The notes beneath the pieces are model-generated. The model saw nothing but the letters and a program-made list of their open reading frames with translations, had not been told where the DNA came from and did no database searches. From the NCBI RefSeq assembly GCF_020532625.1, contig NZ_JAJAUY010000052.1, forward strand, positions 1 to 38,055: 38,055 nucleotides of DNA, given 5' to 3'. The DNA is from Streptomyces antimicrobicus (lineage in GTDB: Bacteria > Actinomycetota > Actinomycetes > Streptomycetales > Streptomycetaceae). Below are positions 1-7,839 of the stretch, piece after piece (positions within the stretch are counted from its first letter, which is position 1; the number at the start of each line of letters is the position of its first letter). Position numbers and translations under genes: made by a program.

Positions 1-10
1 CGGGGCCGGT

Positions 11-514
11 CTACGGCGCGGTCGGCCCGCCGACCGGGTAGTCGTACGACGGGACGTCCGGGAGCTGGGGGAGATCGGGGCGCCAGGTGCGCAGGACCGC
101 GGCCGAGGGGGCGTAGAGCGCGGCGGGGATGTCGGCCGGGGCGAACCACTCCCACCGGGCGATCTTGTGCGGCTCGGTCACGGTGGGGGTGCCCTCGGCG
201 GACCGGGTCACCGCGGCGGCGGTCAGCCGGGTCACGGGCGAGCCCGCCTCGATCTGCACGGCGAGGACCTCGATGCCGTCGGGCTCCACCCGCAGTGCCG
301 TCTCCTCGGCGAGTTCGCGCGCGGCGGCGCGCTCGAAGCCCTCACCCGGGTCCACCTTCCCGCCGGGCAGTTCCCAGCGGCCGTCGTGCGCCTGGCCGAG
401 CAGGACCCGGCCGCTGGCGCCGAGCACGATCAGCCCGACCCCGACGACGGCGTTGGGCTGCGGGACGGCCCGCTCGGGGCGCTCGCGGTCGGGGCGGGGT
501 GCGGCGGTGGTCAT
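11..514 (-). CDS. NUDIX hydrolase
   Basis: A 167-residue protein with a near-complete NUDIX box: GGKVDPGE, then seven residues, then RELAEET, matching Gx5Ex7REUxEExGU except that the final Gly is Ala. NUDIX enzymes hydrolyse nucleoside diphosphates linked to another moiety; the glutamates of the REUxEE core bind Mg2+. The substrate cannot be read from the sequence, though the short N-terminal beta segment (VVGVGLIVL) resembles MutT/ADP-ribose-type housekeeping members. I chose ATG at 514 because AAGGA lies about 5 nt upstream; an in-frame GTG 27 codons further upstream would add a low-complexity Arg/Pro/Thr tail with no ribosome site. The gene is divergent from the FAD oxidoreductase at 700 across a 185-bp gap in which I see no gene. 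Confidence 0.9.
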   Translation of the reverse strand: MTTAAPRPDRERPERAVPQPNAVVGVGLIVLGASGRVLLGQAHDGRWELPGGKVDPGEGFERAAARELAEETALRVEPDGIEVLAVQIEAGSPVTRLTAAAVTRSAEGTPTVTEPHKIARWEWFAPADIPAALYAPSAAVLRTWRPDLPQLPDVPSYDYPVGGPTAP

Positions 515-699
515 GGACGTCCTTCCGGTCGGTCGGGGGCGCGCTCCGGTGTGCTCCGGCGTGCTCCGGCGTACGTCGATCTTCCCAACTGCCACCGGCA
601 GGCGGGGCCCCGGCCACCGGCCGGGTGTTTCGGGCGGGGCGGCGCAGCGCAGGCTCTGGTCGGTGTGATCGTCGTACGACCGGTCGGACGGGGGGCGTC

Positions 700-2112
700 A
701 TGGCACATCTACTGGTGGTCGGGGGCGGCATCGGGGGGCTCGCCACCGCGTTGCTGGCCGCGCGGCACGGGCACACGGCCGAGCTGTTCGAGCGGGACAC
801 CCGCGCGCCGGGGGCCGCGCTCGACCGGGACTTCTTCGGCTGGCGCCGGCCCGCCGTGCCGCAGGCCAACCAGCCGCACACCCTGCTGGGCGCCGCGCGC
901 GCCGTGCTGCGCGAGGAACTGCCCGACGTCCACGCCGAGATGCTCCGGCTCGGCGCCCGCGAACGGCACGAGCTCGACTGGTTCGACGTACGGCCGCCCG
1001 CCCGGCCCGGCGACGAGGACCTGGTCATGCTCCAGGCCCGCCGGATCGTGCTGGAGAGCGCCCTGACCACGGCGCTGCGCGCCGAGCCCGGCGTGGTCTG
1101 CCGCTACGGGGAACCGGTCACCGGCCTGGTGACCGAGGCCGCGCCGGGCGCGCCGGGAGCGCCGCGCGTGACGGGCGTGCGCACGGCGGCCGGCCGGTAC
1201 GTCGGCGACCTCGTGGTGGACGCGGGCGGTCGGCGGGGTGTCACCGAGCGCTGGCTGGCCGCGGCCGGCTGCCGCCCCGGCGTGGTCGAGCGGCACCGCA
1301 CCGGGCTGGCGTACTTCTGCCGCTGGTACCGGCTGCCGCCGGGCACGGCCGAGGGGCCCCGCCGCCCCTGGACCGTGGCGGGCGGCCACTTCGCCGGCTG
1401 CGCCGTCTTCCCCGCCGACAACCGGACCTTCGCCGTCGCCCTGTTCGTCCACACGGGCGACCCGACCCGGACCGCCCTGCGCGACCCGGCCGTCTTCGAG
1501 GCGGCGGCCCGCTGCTTCACCCCGGGCGCGGTCTGGCTCGACCTGGGCGCGCAGCCGCTGTCCGAGGTGTGGGCCACCGCCGGGCTGGACAACCGCTGGT
1601 GCGCCCTCGTGGACGAACAGGGGCCGGTGGTCACCGGCTTCGTCCCCGTCGGCGACGCCGTCACGCACACCAACCCCACCCTCGCCCAGGGGGCCTCGCT
1701 CACCCTGTGGGCCGCCCTACGGATCGCCCGTACGGCCGGCCACCGCGACCCCGGCTCGGCCGCCTACGCCGTGGCCCACCACGCCTGGGCGGTGCGCACC
1801 CTCAAGCCGTGGTTCGACTTCCAGGTCGGCGCCGACGCCGCCGTCGGCGAGCGCTACGCCACCGGGGCCCCGCGGACCGGCGCCGCCCGCGAGGCCGCGG
1901 CGCTCTTCGACTGCGCCCTGGACGACCCGGAGGTCATGCGCGCCCGCGCCCGCGTCCGCCACCTGGCCGAGGCCCCCGAACGGGCCTACGCCGACCCGGT
2001 GGTCCGCGCCCGGGTGGCCCAGTGGCTCGCGGCCCGCCCGGACTACGTCCCCGGCGCCGCCGGCCCGGACCGGGAGACGTGGGAGAAGGTCACGGGGTCG
2101 GGGGCGGGATGA
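700..2112 (+). CDS. FAD-dependent oxidoreductase (geranylgeranyl reductase/halogenase-like fold)
   Basis: 470 residues. The N-terminus carries a classic Rossmann FAD site (VVGGGIGGLATALLA, residues about 5-19) ending in the ribose-binding acid of ELFERD. A mid-protein DAGGRRG segment and a C-terminal FVPVGDAVTHTNPTLAQG segment match the second FAD-binding (GD) motif of p-hydroxybenzoate hydroxylase-like flavoproteins. This supports a single-component flavoprotein acting on a hydrophobic substrate, but whether it hydroxylates, halogenates or reduces is open; I do not see the WxWxIP motif of tryptophan halogenases. ATG at 700 directly precedes the Rossmann strand and follows a G-rich stretch. 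The end overlaps the convergent kinase gene by 23 bp. It stands alone, with no biosynthetic partner genes next to it. Confidence 0.85.
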   Translation: MAHLLVVGGGIGGLATALLAARHGHTAELFERDTRAPGAALDRDFFGWRRPAVPQANQPHTLLGAARAVLREELPDVHAEMLRLGARERHELDWFDVRPPARPGDEDLVMLQARRIVLESALTTALRAEPGVVCRYGEPVTGLVTEAAPGAPGAPRVTGVRTAAGRYVGDLVVDAGGRRGVTERWLAAAGCRPGVVERHRTGLAYFCRWYRLPPGTAEGPRRPWTVAGGHFAGCAVFPADNRTFAVALFVHTGDPTRTALRDPAVFEAAARCFTPGAVWLDLGAQPLSEVWATAGLDNRWCALVDEQGPVVTGFVPVGDAVTHTNPTLAQGASLTLWAALRIARTAGHRDPGSAAYAVAHHAWAVRTLKPWFDFQVGADAAVGERYATGAPRTGAAREAAALFDCALDDPEVMRARARVRHLAEAPERAYADPVVRARVAQWLAARPDYVPGAAGPDRETWEKVTGSGAG

Positions 2113-3832
2113 CGAAGTCGGACGCGGGCACCCACCGCTGCCCGCCGTGCGCGGCCAGGGCGTCGAGGAGCTCCTTGCGCTGCCGCGAGGTCAGGGGGCC
2201 GAGGACGCAGACGGGAAGGCGCCCGGTCGGCCGCGCCACCGGCGCCCGCGGGTCGGCGTAGGGCCAGCCGGCCGGCCGGACCGCGGCCGACGCCGGGACA
2301 CCGGGGACGAGGTCGAGGTGGAGGCCGCTGAACCGGAGCTGCGAGGGCCCCTGGACCTCCTCGACGACCACGCGCCGGACGGTGTCCCAGGCGAAGTGGT
2401 TCCGGTCGGCCGCGCCGCCAACGGTGATGCCCGTCGGCCCCACCTCCAGGCGCCAGGGGGAGCCCTGCACGCGGAACGAGGCGTCCCGGAGAGCCTTCAC
2501 GGTGTCGGTGACGGCGCCCCCCACGCCGGCGAGTCCCGCGAGGCCGAGCAGCCCGGCCAGGGTGAACAGCAGCGGCCAGGCGCCGTCGATGTCGCCGTCG
2601 GGACCGCTGCCGACCAGGCCGGTGCGGAAGGGGACGTAGAAGGAGGCCGCGGCGGCGGCCGACAGCAGCAGAGACCGGAGCCAGTTCTTCCGTAGGGCCG
2701 GTCCCCGCGCGTAGGAGGCCAGCGGCTCCTCGCCGGTCCAGACGACGTCGAAGCCGGCGGCGGCCCGGCGGGCGGGTGCCGGCGGGCGGTGGAGCGGCCG
2801 GGTGGCCCCGTGCGCGACGACCCGCCGGGCCGCGCCGGCCAGGCGGGACAGCAGGGCCCGGCGCTCGGCGGCGGCGTCGGGGGCGGCGTCGGCGTGGGTG
2901 TCGCCCTCGGCCCGGGCGTCGGCGGAGCCGGGGCCGTGGGCGTCGGCGTCCTCGGCCCGGGTGTCCTCGGAGCCGGTGTCGTGGGCGTCGGCGGGGGCCC
3001 GCAGGCCGCGCAGGGCCTGGATGCGGTCGCGGACCTCGCGCGCGGTCGCCGGCCGGCGGGCCGGGTCGCGGTCGAGGAGGGCGGCCACCAGGCCGGTCAA
3101 GGCGGGCGGCAGGCCCGGCCGGACGGTGTCCAGGCGCGGCGCGTCCTCGTCGAGCTTCCGGCGGATCACGGCCAGCGGGTGGTGCCCGCTGAACGGCGGC
3201 CGGCCGGTCAGCAGGGTGAAGAGCACGGACCCCAGCGCGTAGAGGTCGGACCGCTCGTCGCCCCGGGCGGAGAGGAACTGCTCCGGCGCGCCGTACTCGG
3301 CGGTGCCGGCCGGACTCAGCTGGGAGGAGCGGGCCACGGCGGTGAACGCGGTCTGGAGGAAACCGGCGATCCCGAAGTCGACGACCTTGACCTCGTGGTC
3401 GCGGGTGAGCATCACATTGTGCGGCTTGATGTCGTAGTGCACCACGCCCGCCCGGTGCGCGGCGACCAGCGCCGTGCAGATCCCCTCGGCGAGCGCCAGC
3501 GCCTCGCCGAGGGGGAGGGGCGCACCGGAACGCAGGCGTTCGCTCAGCGGTCGGCCGTCGACCTTCTCCATGACGAGGAACAGCACGTCCTCGTGGGTGC
3601 CGCGGTCGTACATGGCGGCCACGTTCGGATGGGTGATCCGGGCCGCCGCCACCGCCTCCCGTTCGAACCGCTGCGCCAGCTCCGGTACCGCGTCCCGGTC
3701 CAGGGCGAGCACCTTGACCGCGACGTCCCGGTGCAGGCTCCGGTCCCGTGCCGCCCACACCTCGCCCATCCCGCCCCGGCCCAGCCGCTCCACCAACGCG
3801 TAGCGTCCTGCGACCAGTTCGCCGCTGTGCAT
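2090..3832 (-). CDS. membrane-anchored Ser/Thr protein kinase with extra C-terminal domain
   Basis: 580 residues. The Hanks-type kinase domain spans about residues 8-275: Gly-rich loop LGRGGMGEV, ATP-binding Lys40 in VAVKVLAL, catalytic loop HYDIKPHN (Asp134), DFG at 152-154 and GTAEYGAPE closing the activation segment. The usual HRD is HYD, so the Arg that contacts a phosphorylated activation loop is absent, which suggests activity not gated in that way (inference). An Ala/Asp/Glu/His-rich linker follows, then two hydrophobic segments near residues 383-405 and 415-440, then about 130 residues with a PH/YcxB-like look (EVGPTGITV, FAWDTVRRVVVEEV). There are no PASTA repeats, so this is not a PknB-type cell-wall sensor. 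ATG at 3832 puts the kinase fold at the N-terminus; the upstream extension looks non-coding. It overlaps the convergent flavoprotein gene by 23 bp. Confidence 0.9.
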   Translation of the reverse strand: MHSGELVAGRYALVERLGRGGMGEVWAARDRSLHRDVAVKVLALDRDAVPELAQRFEREAVAAARITHPNVAAMYDRGTHEDVLFLVMEKVDGRPLSERLRSGAPLPLGEALALAEGICTALVAAHRAGVVHYDIKPHNVMLTRDHEVKVVDFGIAGFLQTAFTAVARSSQLSPAGTAEYGAPEQFLSARGDERSDLYALGSVLFTLLTGRPPFSGHHPLAVIRRKLDEDAPRLDTVRPGLPPALTGLVAALLDRDPARRPATAREVRDRIQALRGLRAPADAHDTGSEDTRAEDADAHGPGSADARAEGDTHADAAPDAAAERRALLSRLAGAARRVVAHGATRPLHRPPAPARRAAAGFDVVWTGEEPLASYARGPALRKNWLRSLLLSAAAAASFYVPFRTGLVGSGPDGDIDGAWPLLFTLAGLLGLAGLAGVGGAVTDTVKALRDASFRVQGSPWRLEVGPTGITVGGAADRNHFAWDTVRRVVVEEVQGPSQLRFSGLHLDLVPGVPASAAVRPAGWPYADPRAPVARPTGRLPVCVLGPLTSRQRKELLDALAAHGGQRWVPASDFVIPPPTP

Positions 3833-3964
3833 GTCGCCCACCCCACCCCTGCCGGCGCCCGTCAGCCGGACGGTGCGCAGATCTTCGCTCCGCGGGCGGC
3901 ACGGCAGCAAGGACGTTGCGCGCAATTGCGGCGATCGAAGGACGGGGCGGTCCTCACCCCCGGG

Positions 3965-5044
3965 TCACCGGGGCGGGGCGCCGCCGAGCACCTCGGCGAG
4001 GTCGTAGCCGACGACCTCCTCCAGCTGGGCGTACGTACAGCTCTCGGGGGTGCGGTCGGGGCGCCAGCGGCGGAACTGGGCCGTGTGGCGGAAGCGGTCG
4101 CCCTCCATGTGGTCGTAGGCCACCTCGCAGACCCGGTCGGGGCGCAGCGGGAGCCAGGAGAGGTCCTTCTTGCCCGTCCAGCGGCTCACGGCGCCGGGCA
4201 GCCGCGCGCTCTCGTGGGCGCTCTCGTCCGTCCAGGCCGCCCACGGGTGCCCGGCGGTGGCGTCGCCCTCCAGCAGCAGCGGGGCCAGTTCGTCGACGAG
4301 CTCGGCGCGGCGCTTCATGGGGAAGGCGGCGCAGACGCCCACGTGCTGGAGGGCGCCGTGCTCGTCGTACAGGCCGAGCAGCAGCGATCCGACGATCGGA
4401 CCGCTCTTGTGGAAACGGTAGCCCGCGACCACGACGTCGGCCGTACGCTCGTGCTTGATCTTGAACATGAGGCGTGCGTCGGGCCGGTAGGGCAGGTCGA
4501 GCGGTTTGGCGACCACCCCGTCGAGCCCGGCGCCTTCGAACTGCTCGAACCACCGCTGCGCGAGGTCGCGGTCGGTGGTCGCGGGCGCGAGATGGACGGG
4601 GGGTCGGGCCGTGGACAGGGCCTGGGTCAGTGCGGTGCGCCGGTCGGTGAGCGGAGCGTCGAGCAGTGCCTCGTCGCCGAGGGCGAGGAGGTCGAAGGCC
4701 ACGAAACTGGCCGGGGTGGTCTCGGCCAGCATCCGCACGCGCGAGGCGGCGGGGTGGATCCGTTCCGTCAGGCGGTCGAAGTCCAGCCGCCCGCCGTGAA
4801 CGATCACGATCTCGCCGTCCACGACGCAGCGCGGGGGCAGGTTCTCCTTCAGGGCCGCCGCCAGCTCCGGGAAGTAGCGGGTGAGGGTCTTGCCGGTCCG
4901 GCTGCCGATCTCGATCTCGTCGCCGTCGCGGTGCACGATCGACCGGAAGCCGTCCCACTTGCCCTCGTACTGCATGCCGTGGGGGATCTTGCTCACGGAC
5001 TTGGCGAGCATCGGCTTCACGGGCGGCATCACGGGCAGATCCAT
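3965..5044 (-). CDS. ATP-dependent DNA ligase, LigD ligase-domain type
   Basis: 359 residues. The adenylation domain carries motif I as KWDGFR with nucleophile Lys29, followed by SRTGKTLTRYFPEL (motif Ia region) and VVDGEIVI (motif III). GVVAKPLDLPY gives motif IV and FKIKHERTADVVV gives motif V; an OB-fold follows, with PLRPDRVCEV and GDRFRHTAQFRRWRPDR near the C-terminus. It seals nicks by AMP transfer and matches the ligase module of LigD, the non-homologous end-joining enzyme, as a stand-alone protein. ATG at 5044 starts MDLPVMPPVKPMLA; the in-frame ATG at 5029 (MPPVKPML) is an alternative. It is divergent from the LigD-type polymerase gene, 75 bp apart. No Ku gene is visible in the window. 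Confidence 0.93.
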   Translation of the reverse strand: MDLPVMPPVKPMLAKSVSKIPHGMQYEGKWDGFRSIVHRDGDEIEIGSRTGKTLTRYFPELAAALKENLPPRCVVDGEIVIVHGGRLDFDRLTERIHPAASRVRMLAETTPASFVAFDLLALGDEALLDAPLTDRRTALTQALSTARPPVHLAPATTDRDLAQRWFEQFEGAGLDGVVAKPLDLPYRPDARLMFKIKHERTADVVVAGYRFHKSGPIVGSLLLGLYDEHGALQHVGVCAAFPMKRRAELVDELAPLLLEGDATAGHPWAAWTDESAHESARLPGAVSRWTGKKDLSWLPLRPDRVCEVAYDHMEGDRFRHTAQFRRWRPDRTPESCTYAQLEEVVGYDLAEVLGGAPPR

Positions 5045-5119
5045 GCCATCGATTCTGCGGTGATACGGACGGGCCCGCCCGGTATGCGCCGCCCGACGCC
5101 CGGGCCTACCGTGGCGCAC
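5045..5119. promoter_or_regulatory. divergent promoter region between the two LigD-type genes
   Basis: The whole 75-bp gap must hold the promoters and ribosome sites of both end-joining genes. A perfect CGGGCCCG core at 5070-5077 is flanked by ATAC (5063-5066) and GTAT (5082-5085), giving an imperfect dyad near the centre. The polymerase ATG at 5120 lacks a clear ribosome site and has TACCGT at 5108-5113, 6 nt before it, consistent with a leaderless transcript. Promoter assignment is by eye only. Confidence 0.4.
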
Positions 5120-6139
5120 ATGGGTGCATCCGGAAAAGCGATCGAGCTGGACGCGGGCGGGCGGACGGTACGGCTGTCCAACCCGGACAAGGTGTACTTC
5201 CCCGCGCGCGGCCTGACGAAGCTGGACGTCGCCCAGTACTACCTCTCCGTGGCCGACGGCGTCCTGCGGGCCCTGCGCAACCGGCCCACCACGCTGGAGC
5301 GCTACCCGGACGGGGTGGAGGGGGAGTCGTTCTTCCAGAAGCGCGCCCCCAAGAACCTGCCGGACTGGATCCCGACCGCCCACATCGCCTTCCCCAGCGG
5401 GCGCACGGCCGACGAGATCTGCCCGACCGAGCCGGCCGCGGTGCTGTGGGCGGCCAACCTCGGCTGCCTGACCTTCCACCCCTGGCCGGTGCGCCGCGAG
5501 GACACCGACCGGCCCGACGAGCTCCGCATCGACCTCGACCCGCAGCCGGGCACCGACTACCACCACGCGGTGATCGCCGCGCACGAGCTGCGCGACGTGC
5601 TGGACGAGCTCGGTCTGCGCGGCTGGCCCAAGACCTCCGGCGGCCGGGGCCTGCACGTCTTCGTGCCGATCGAGCCGCGCTGGACCTTCACCGAGGTGCG
5701 GCGCTGCGCGATCGCCATCGGCCGGGAGCTGGAGCAGCGGATGCCGGGGCGGGTCACCACGGCCTGGTGGAAGGAGGAGCGCGGAGAGCGGATCTTCGTG
5801 GACTACAACCAGACGGCCCGCGACCGCACCATCGCCTCCGCCTACTCCGTACGCCCCCGCCCCCACGCCCCGGTCTCGGCGCCCTTGACCTGGTCCGAGC
5901 TGGACTCGGCCGAGCCCCGCGACTTCGACATCACCACCATGCCCGCCCGCTACGCCGAACTCGGCGACCTCCACGCGGACATGGACGACCACGCCTTCCC
6001 CCTGGACGCCGCCCTGGAACTGGCCGCGCGTCAGGAGCAGGACCACGGCGTGGGCGACATGCCGTACCCGCCGGACTACCCGAAGATGCCGGGCGAACCC
6101 AAACGGGTCCAGCCGAGCCGGGCCAAGAAGGAGAAGTGA
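5120..6139 (+). CDS. LigD-type DNA polymerase/primase (AEP superfamily)
   Basis: 339 residues, the polymerase module of LigD as a separate protein. The N-terminus LSNPDKVYFP and the FFQKRAPKNLPDW segment are typical of the family. Two metal-binding aspartates lie in RIDLDPQPG (Asp138, Asp140) and the third in RIFVDYNQ (Asp228). His179 in SGGRGLHVFVP and the TIASAYSVRPRPHAPVSAPL segment bind nucleotide. Family members fill or extend broken DNA ends, often adding ribonucleotides, before ligation with Ku. The length equals that of the isolated domain, and the gene is divergent from the ligase module, so the pair acts as a split LigD (inference). No nuclease (phosphoesterase) domain is seen nearby. 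The C-terminus is Lys-rich (RAKKEK). Confidence 0.93.
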   Translation: MGASGKAIELDAGGRTVRLSNPDKVYFPARGLTKLDVAQYYLSVADGVLRALRNRPTTLERYPDGVEGESFFQKRAPKNLPDWIPTAHIAFPSGRTADEICPTEPAAVLWAANLGCLTFHPWPVRREDTDRPDELRIDLDPQPGTDYHHAVIAAHELRDVLDELGLRGWPKTSGGRGLHVFVPIEPRWTFTEVRRCAIAIGRELEQRMPGRVTTAWWKEERGERIFVDYNQTARDRTIASAYSVRPRPHAPVSAPLTWSELDSAEPRDFDITTMPARYAELGDLHADMDDHAFPLDAALELAARQEQDHGVGDMPYPPDYPKMPGEPKRVQPSRAKKEK

Positions 6140-6226
6140 CCGGCGGCCGCCGCGGGTCGCGGGCGGCCGATGTCAGTGCCGTGTGCCATGCTCGGCCGGC
6201 GGGCTGGACGCACCGGATGGACGCGC

Positions 6227-6255
6227 GTTGATCGGTCGTTGATCGGACGTACAGC
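6227..6255 (+). promoter_or_regulatory. candidate promoter with tandem GTTGATCGG upstream of the WhiB-like gene
   Basis: GTTGATCGG occurs at 6227-6235 and again at 6238-6246, an 11-bp period that places both copies on one face of the helix. The first copy supplies TTGATC (6228-6233) as a -35, with TACAGC (6250-6255) as a -10 after a 16-bp spacer. The start codon follows 22 nt later behind AGGA. The repeat may be a transcription factor site or chance; there is no direct proof. Confidence 0.35.
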
Positions 6256-6277
6256 AGGGCTGGTCAGGATCTCCCGC

Positions 6278-6523
6278 ATGGCGATCAACACGAGCACCAC
6301 CGCACCTGCATGGCACGAACTCGCACTCTGCGCGCAGACGGGACCGGACTTCTTCTTCCCCGAGCCCGGCACCTCGGTCCGCGACGCGAAGCGGCTGTGC
6401 GGGGCGTGCGAGGGGCGGGCGGGGTGCTTGGAGTACGCCCTCGCCAACGACGAGCGCTTCGGGGTGTGGGGCGGGCTCTCGGAGAGCGAGCGGCACGCCC
6501 TGCGCTCCAGCTCCCGCCGCTGA
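6278..6523 (+). CDS. WhiB-like (Wbl) Fe-S cluster protein
   Basis: 81 residues with the four cluster-ligating cysteines of the family: Cys18 in LCAQTGPDFFFPE, then Cys41, Cys44 and Cys50 in LCGACEGRAGC. The beta-turn GVWGG follows, then SESERHALRSSSRR, a basic tail expected to contact DNA. Wbl proteins bind a 4Fe-4S cluster and usually work with the principal sigma factor to control development, redox or antibiotic genes. The wording LCAQTGPDFFFPE...CLEYALANDERFG resembles the WhiB/WhiB2 branch more than WblA, but the protein lacks that branch's longer N-terminus. The start at 6278 is supported by AGGA 8 nt upstream. It lies alone and converges on the desaturase gene. Confidence 0.93.
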   Translation: MAINTSTTAPAWHELALCAQTGPDFFFPEPGTSVRDAKRLCGACEGRAGCLEYALANDERFGVWGGLSESERHALRSSSRR

Positions 6524-6581
6524 GGCCCCGGCCCTCGCGCCCAAGGGCGCCCCGGCGCCCAGGCCCCCCGCACCACCGCGC

Positions 6582-6613
6582 CGCCCGGCAGAGGCGCAGC
6601 TCTGCCAGGGGCG
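6582..6613. terminator. bidirectional hairpin between the WhiB-like and desaturase genes
   Basis: A 7-bp stem GGCAGAG (6587-6593) / CTCTGCC (6600-6606) with a 6-nt loop is extended by CGCCC (6582-6586) pairing with GGGCG (6609-6613) across a small bulge. It lies 59 nt after the WhiB-like stop codon and could serve both convergent genes. No T-run follows, as is common in Streptomyces. Confidence 0.6.
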
Positions 6614-6638
6614 GCGGTCGGCGGTCAGCGGGCCGGTG

Positions 6639-6732
6639 GGTCCTGTGGCCGGTCCGGCGGGTCCCGTGTGAGGTCCGGCGGGCTCGGCGGGTCCTGTGTG
6701 AGGTCCGGCGGGCTCGGCGGGTCCGGTGGCGG
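6639..6732. repeat. 30-bp tandem duplication with partial flanking copies
   Basis: Positions 6661-6690 and 6691-6720 are 30-bp copies differing at one base (C/T at the fifth position). Degenerate partial copies precede (6639-6660) and follow (6721-6732). The core contains GTGTGAGGTCCGGCGGGCTC. The array sits in non-coding DNA just after the desaturase stop codon (6738) and looks like slippage-prone intergenic sequence. Confidence 0.8.
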
Positions 6733-6737
6733 CCGGT

Positions 6738-7709
6738 TCAGCCCTTGCGGGCCGCCAGGCGGGCGGCGCGGGCGGCCAGCCGCTCGTCGAACTTGCGGGC
6801 CTCGGCGTCCAGCCCGTTGAGGTACAGCCCCAGCTCCTCCTGCGCCTTCTGGCCCTCAGGACCGAGGTCCTTGATCTCCATGACCTTCAGGAAGCGCAGC
6901 ACCGGCGCGAGCACGTCGTCGTGGTGGATCCGCAGGTTGTAGATCCCGCCGATGGCCATCTGCGCGGCCGCCCGCTCGAAGCCGGGCATGCCGTGACCGG
7001 GCATCCGGAAGTTGACCACCACGTCGCGCACCGCCTGCATCGTGAGGTCGGGGGCGAGCTCGAAGGCCGCACCCAGCAGGTTGCGGTAGAAGATCATGTG
7101 CAGGTTCTCGTCGGTGGCGATCCGCGCGAGCATCCGGTCGCAGACCGGGTCGCCGGACTGGTGCCCGGTGTTGCGGTGCGAGATGCGGGTGGCGAGCTCC
7201 TGGAAGGCGACGTACGCCACCGAGTGCAGCATCGAGTGGCGGTTGTCGGACTCGAAGCCCTCCGACATGTGCGCCATCCGGAACTCCTCCAGCTTGTCCG
7301 GGTCCACCGCCCGCGACGCCAGGAGGTAGTCGCGCATCACGATGCCGTGCCGGCCCTCCTCGGCGGTCCAGCGGTGCACCCAGGTGCCCCAGGCGCCGTC
7401 CCGGCCGAAGAGGGTCGCGATCTCGTGGTGGTAGCTGGGGAGGTTGTCCTCGGTCAGCAGGTTGACGACCAGCGCGATCCGGCCGACGTCGGTGACCTTG
7501 GACTGGCCGGGCTCCCAGGCCTCGCCGTCCTCGAAGAAGGCCGGGAAGTTGCGCCCGTCGCCCCACGGCACGTACTCGTGCGGCATCCAGTCCTTGACGA
7601 CCTTCAGATGGCGGTTGAGCTCCTTCTCCACGACCTCTTCCAGCGCGTACAGCAGCTTGGCGTCGGTCCACGCCTGCGAGCTGCCGAGGTGGGGAGAGGT
7701 GATCGTCAC
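6738..7709 (-). CDS. acyl-ACP desaturase (ferritin-like di-iron, fatty-acid delta-desaturase family)
   Basis: 323 residues, mostly helical. The two di-iron signatures are EEGRH (in WTAEEGRHGIVMRDYL) and DENLH (in IATDENLHMIFYRNLL), with further Glu ligands in LTEDNLPSYH and FQELATRISH. This is the soluble desaturase family that introduces a cis double bond into acyl-ACP using ferredoxin and O2, producing unsaturated membrane fatty acids. The GTG at 7709 is preferred because AGGAG sits 5 nt upstream; the in-frame ATG six codons earlier would place that ribosome site inside the gene. A paired-dyad operator lies directly upstream, so transcription is probably repressed by a TetR-type lipid sensor (inference). 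No ferredoxin or ferredoxin reductase gene is adjacent. Confidence 0.93.
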   Translation of the reverse strand: MTITSPHLGSSQAWTDAKLLYALEEVVEKELNRHLKVVKDWMPHEYVPWGDGRNFPAFFEDGEAWEPGQSKVTDVGRIALVVNLLTEDNLPSYHHEIATLFGRDGAWGTWVHRWTAEEGRHGIVMRDYLLASRAVDPDKLEEFRMAHMSEGFESDNRHSMLHSVAYVAFQELATRISHRNTGHQSGDPVCDRMLARIATDENLHMIFYRNLLGAAFELAPDLTMQAVRDVVVNFRMPGHGMPGFERAAAQMAIGGIYNLRIHHDDVLAPVLRFLKVMEIKDLGPEGQKAQEELGLYLNGLDAEARKFDERLAARAARLAARKG

Positions 7710-7732
7710 GGGTGCTCCTGGGGACATGCGAA

Positions 7733-7770
7733 TTACCTACGGTTCCGTAGCCTACGACCCCGTAGGTTAA
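7733..7770 (-). promoter_or_regulatory. double-dyad operator upstream of the acyl-ACP desaturase
   Basis: Two adjacent inverted repeats lie 28-57 nt upstream of the GTG. The first is CTACGG-TT-CCGTAG (7737-7750). The second is CCTACG-ACCC-CGTAGG (7751-7766). The outermost half-sites, TTACCTACGG and CCGTAGGTTAA, also form a larger nested inverted repeat. Four copies of one half-site in 30 bp suggest cooperative binding of two dimers, the usual pattern of a TetR-family repressor. The regulator's gene is not evident nearby. Confidence 0.7.
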
Positions 7771-7839
7771 GCGCGACGTGAAGGCCAGCCAAGCCCCCCG
7801 GATGGGTATGGCCCCTTACGTTGTGTTATGTCCGCAGTT

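Noticed and set aside
2789..5119. The upstream part of the 1116-codon plus-strand frame that ends in the LigD polymerase
   Set aside because: The part before 5120 is antisense to the kinase and the ligase and is low complexity. The polymerase domain starts precisely at 5120.
6639..6732. CRISPR-like array
   Set aside because: The 30-bp units are adjacent without spacers and are not palindromic. It is a simple tandem duplication.
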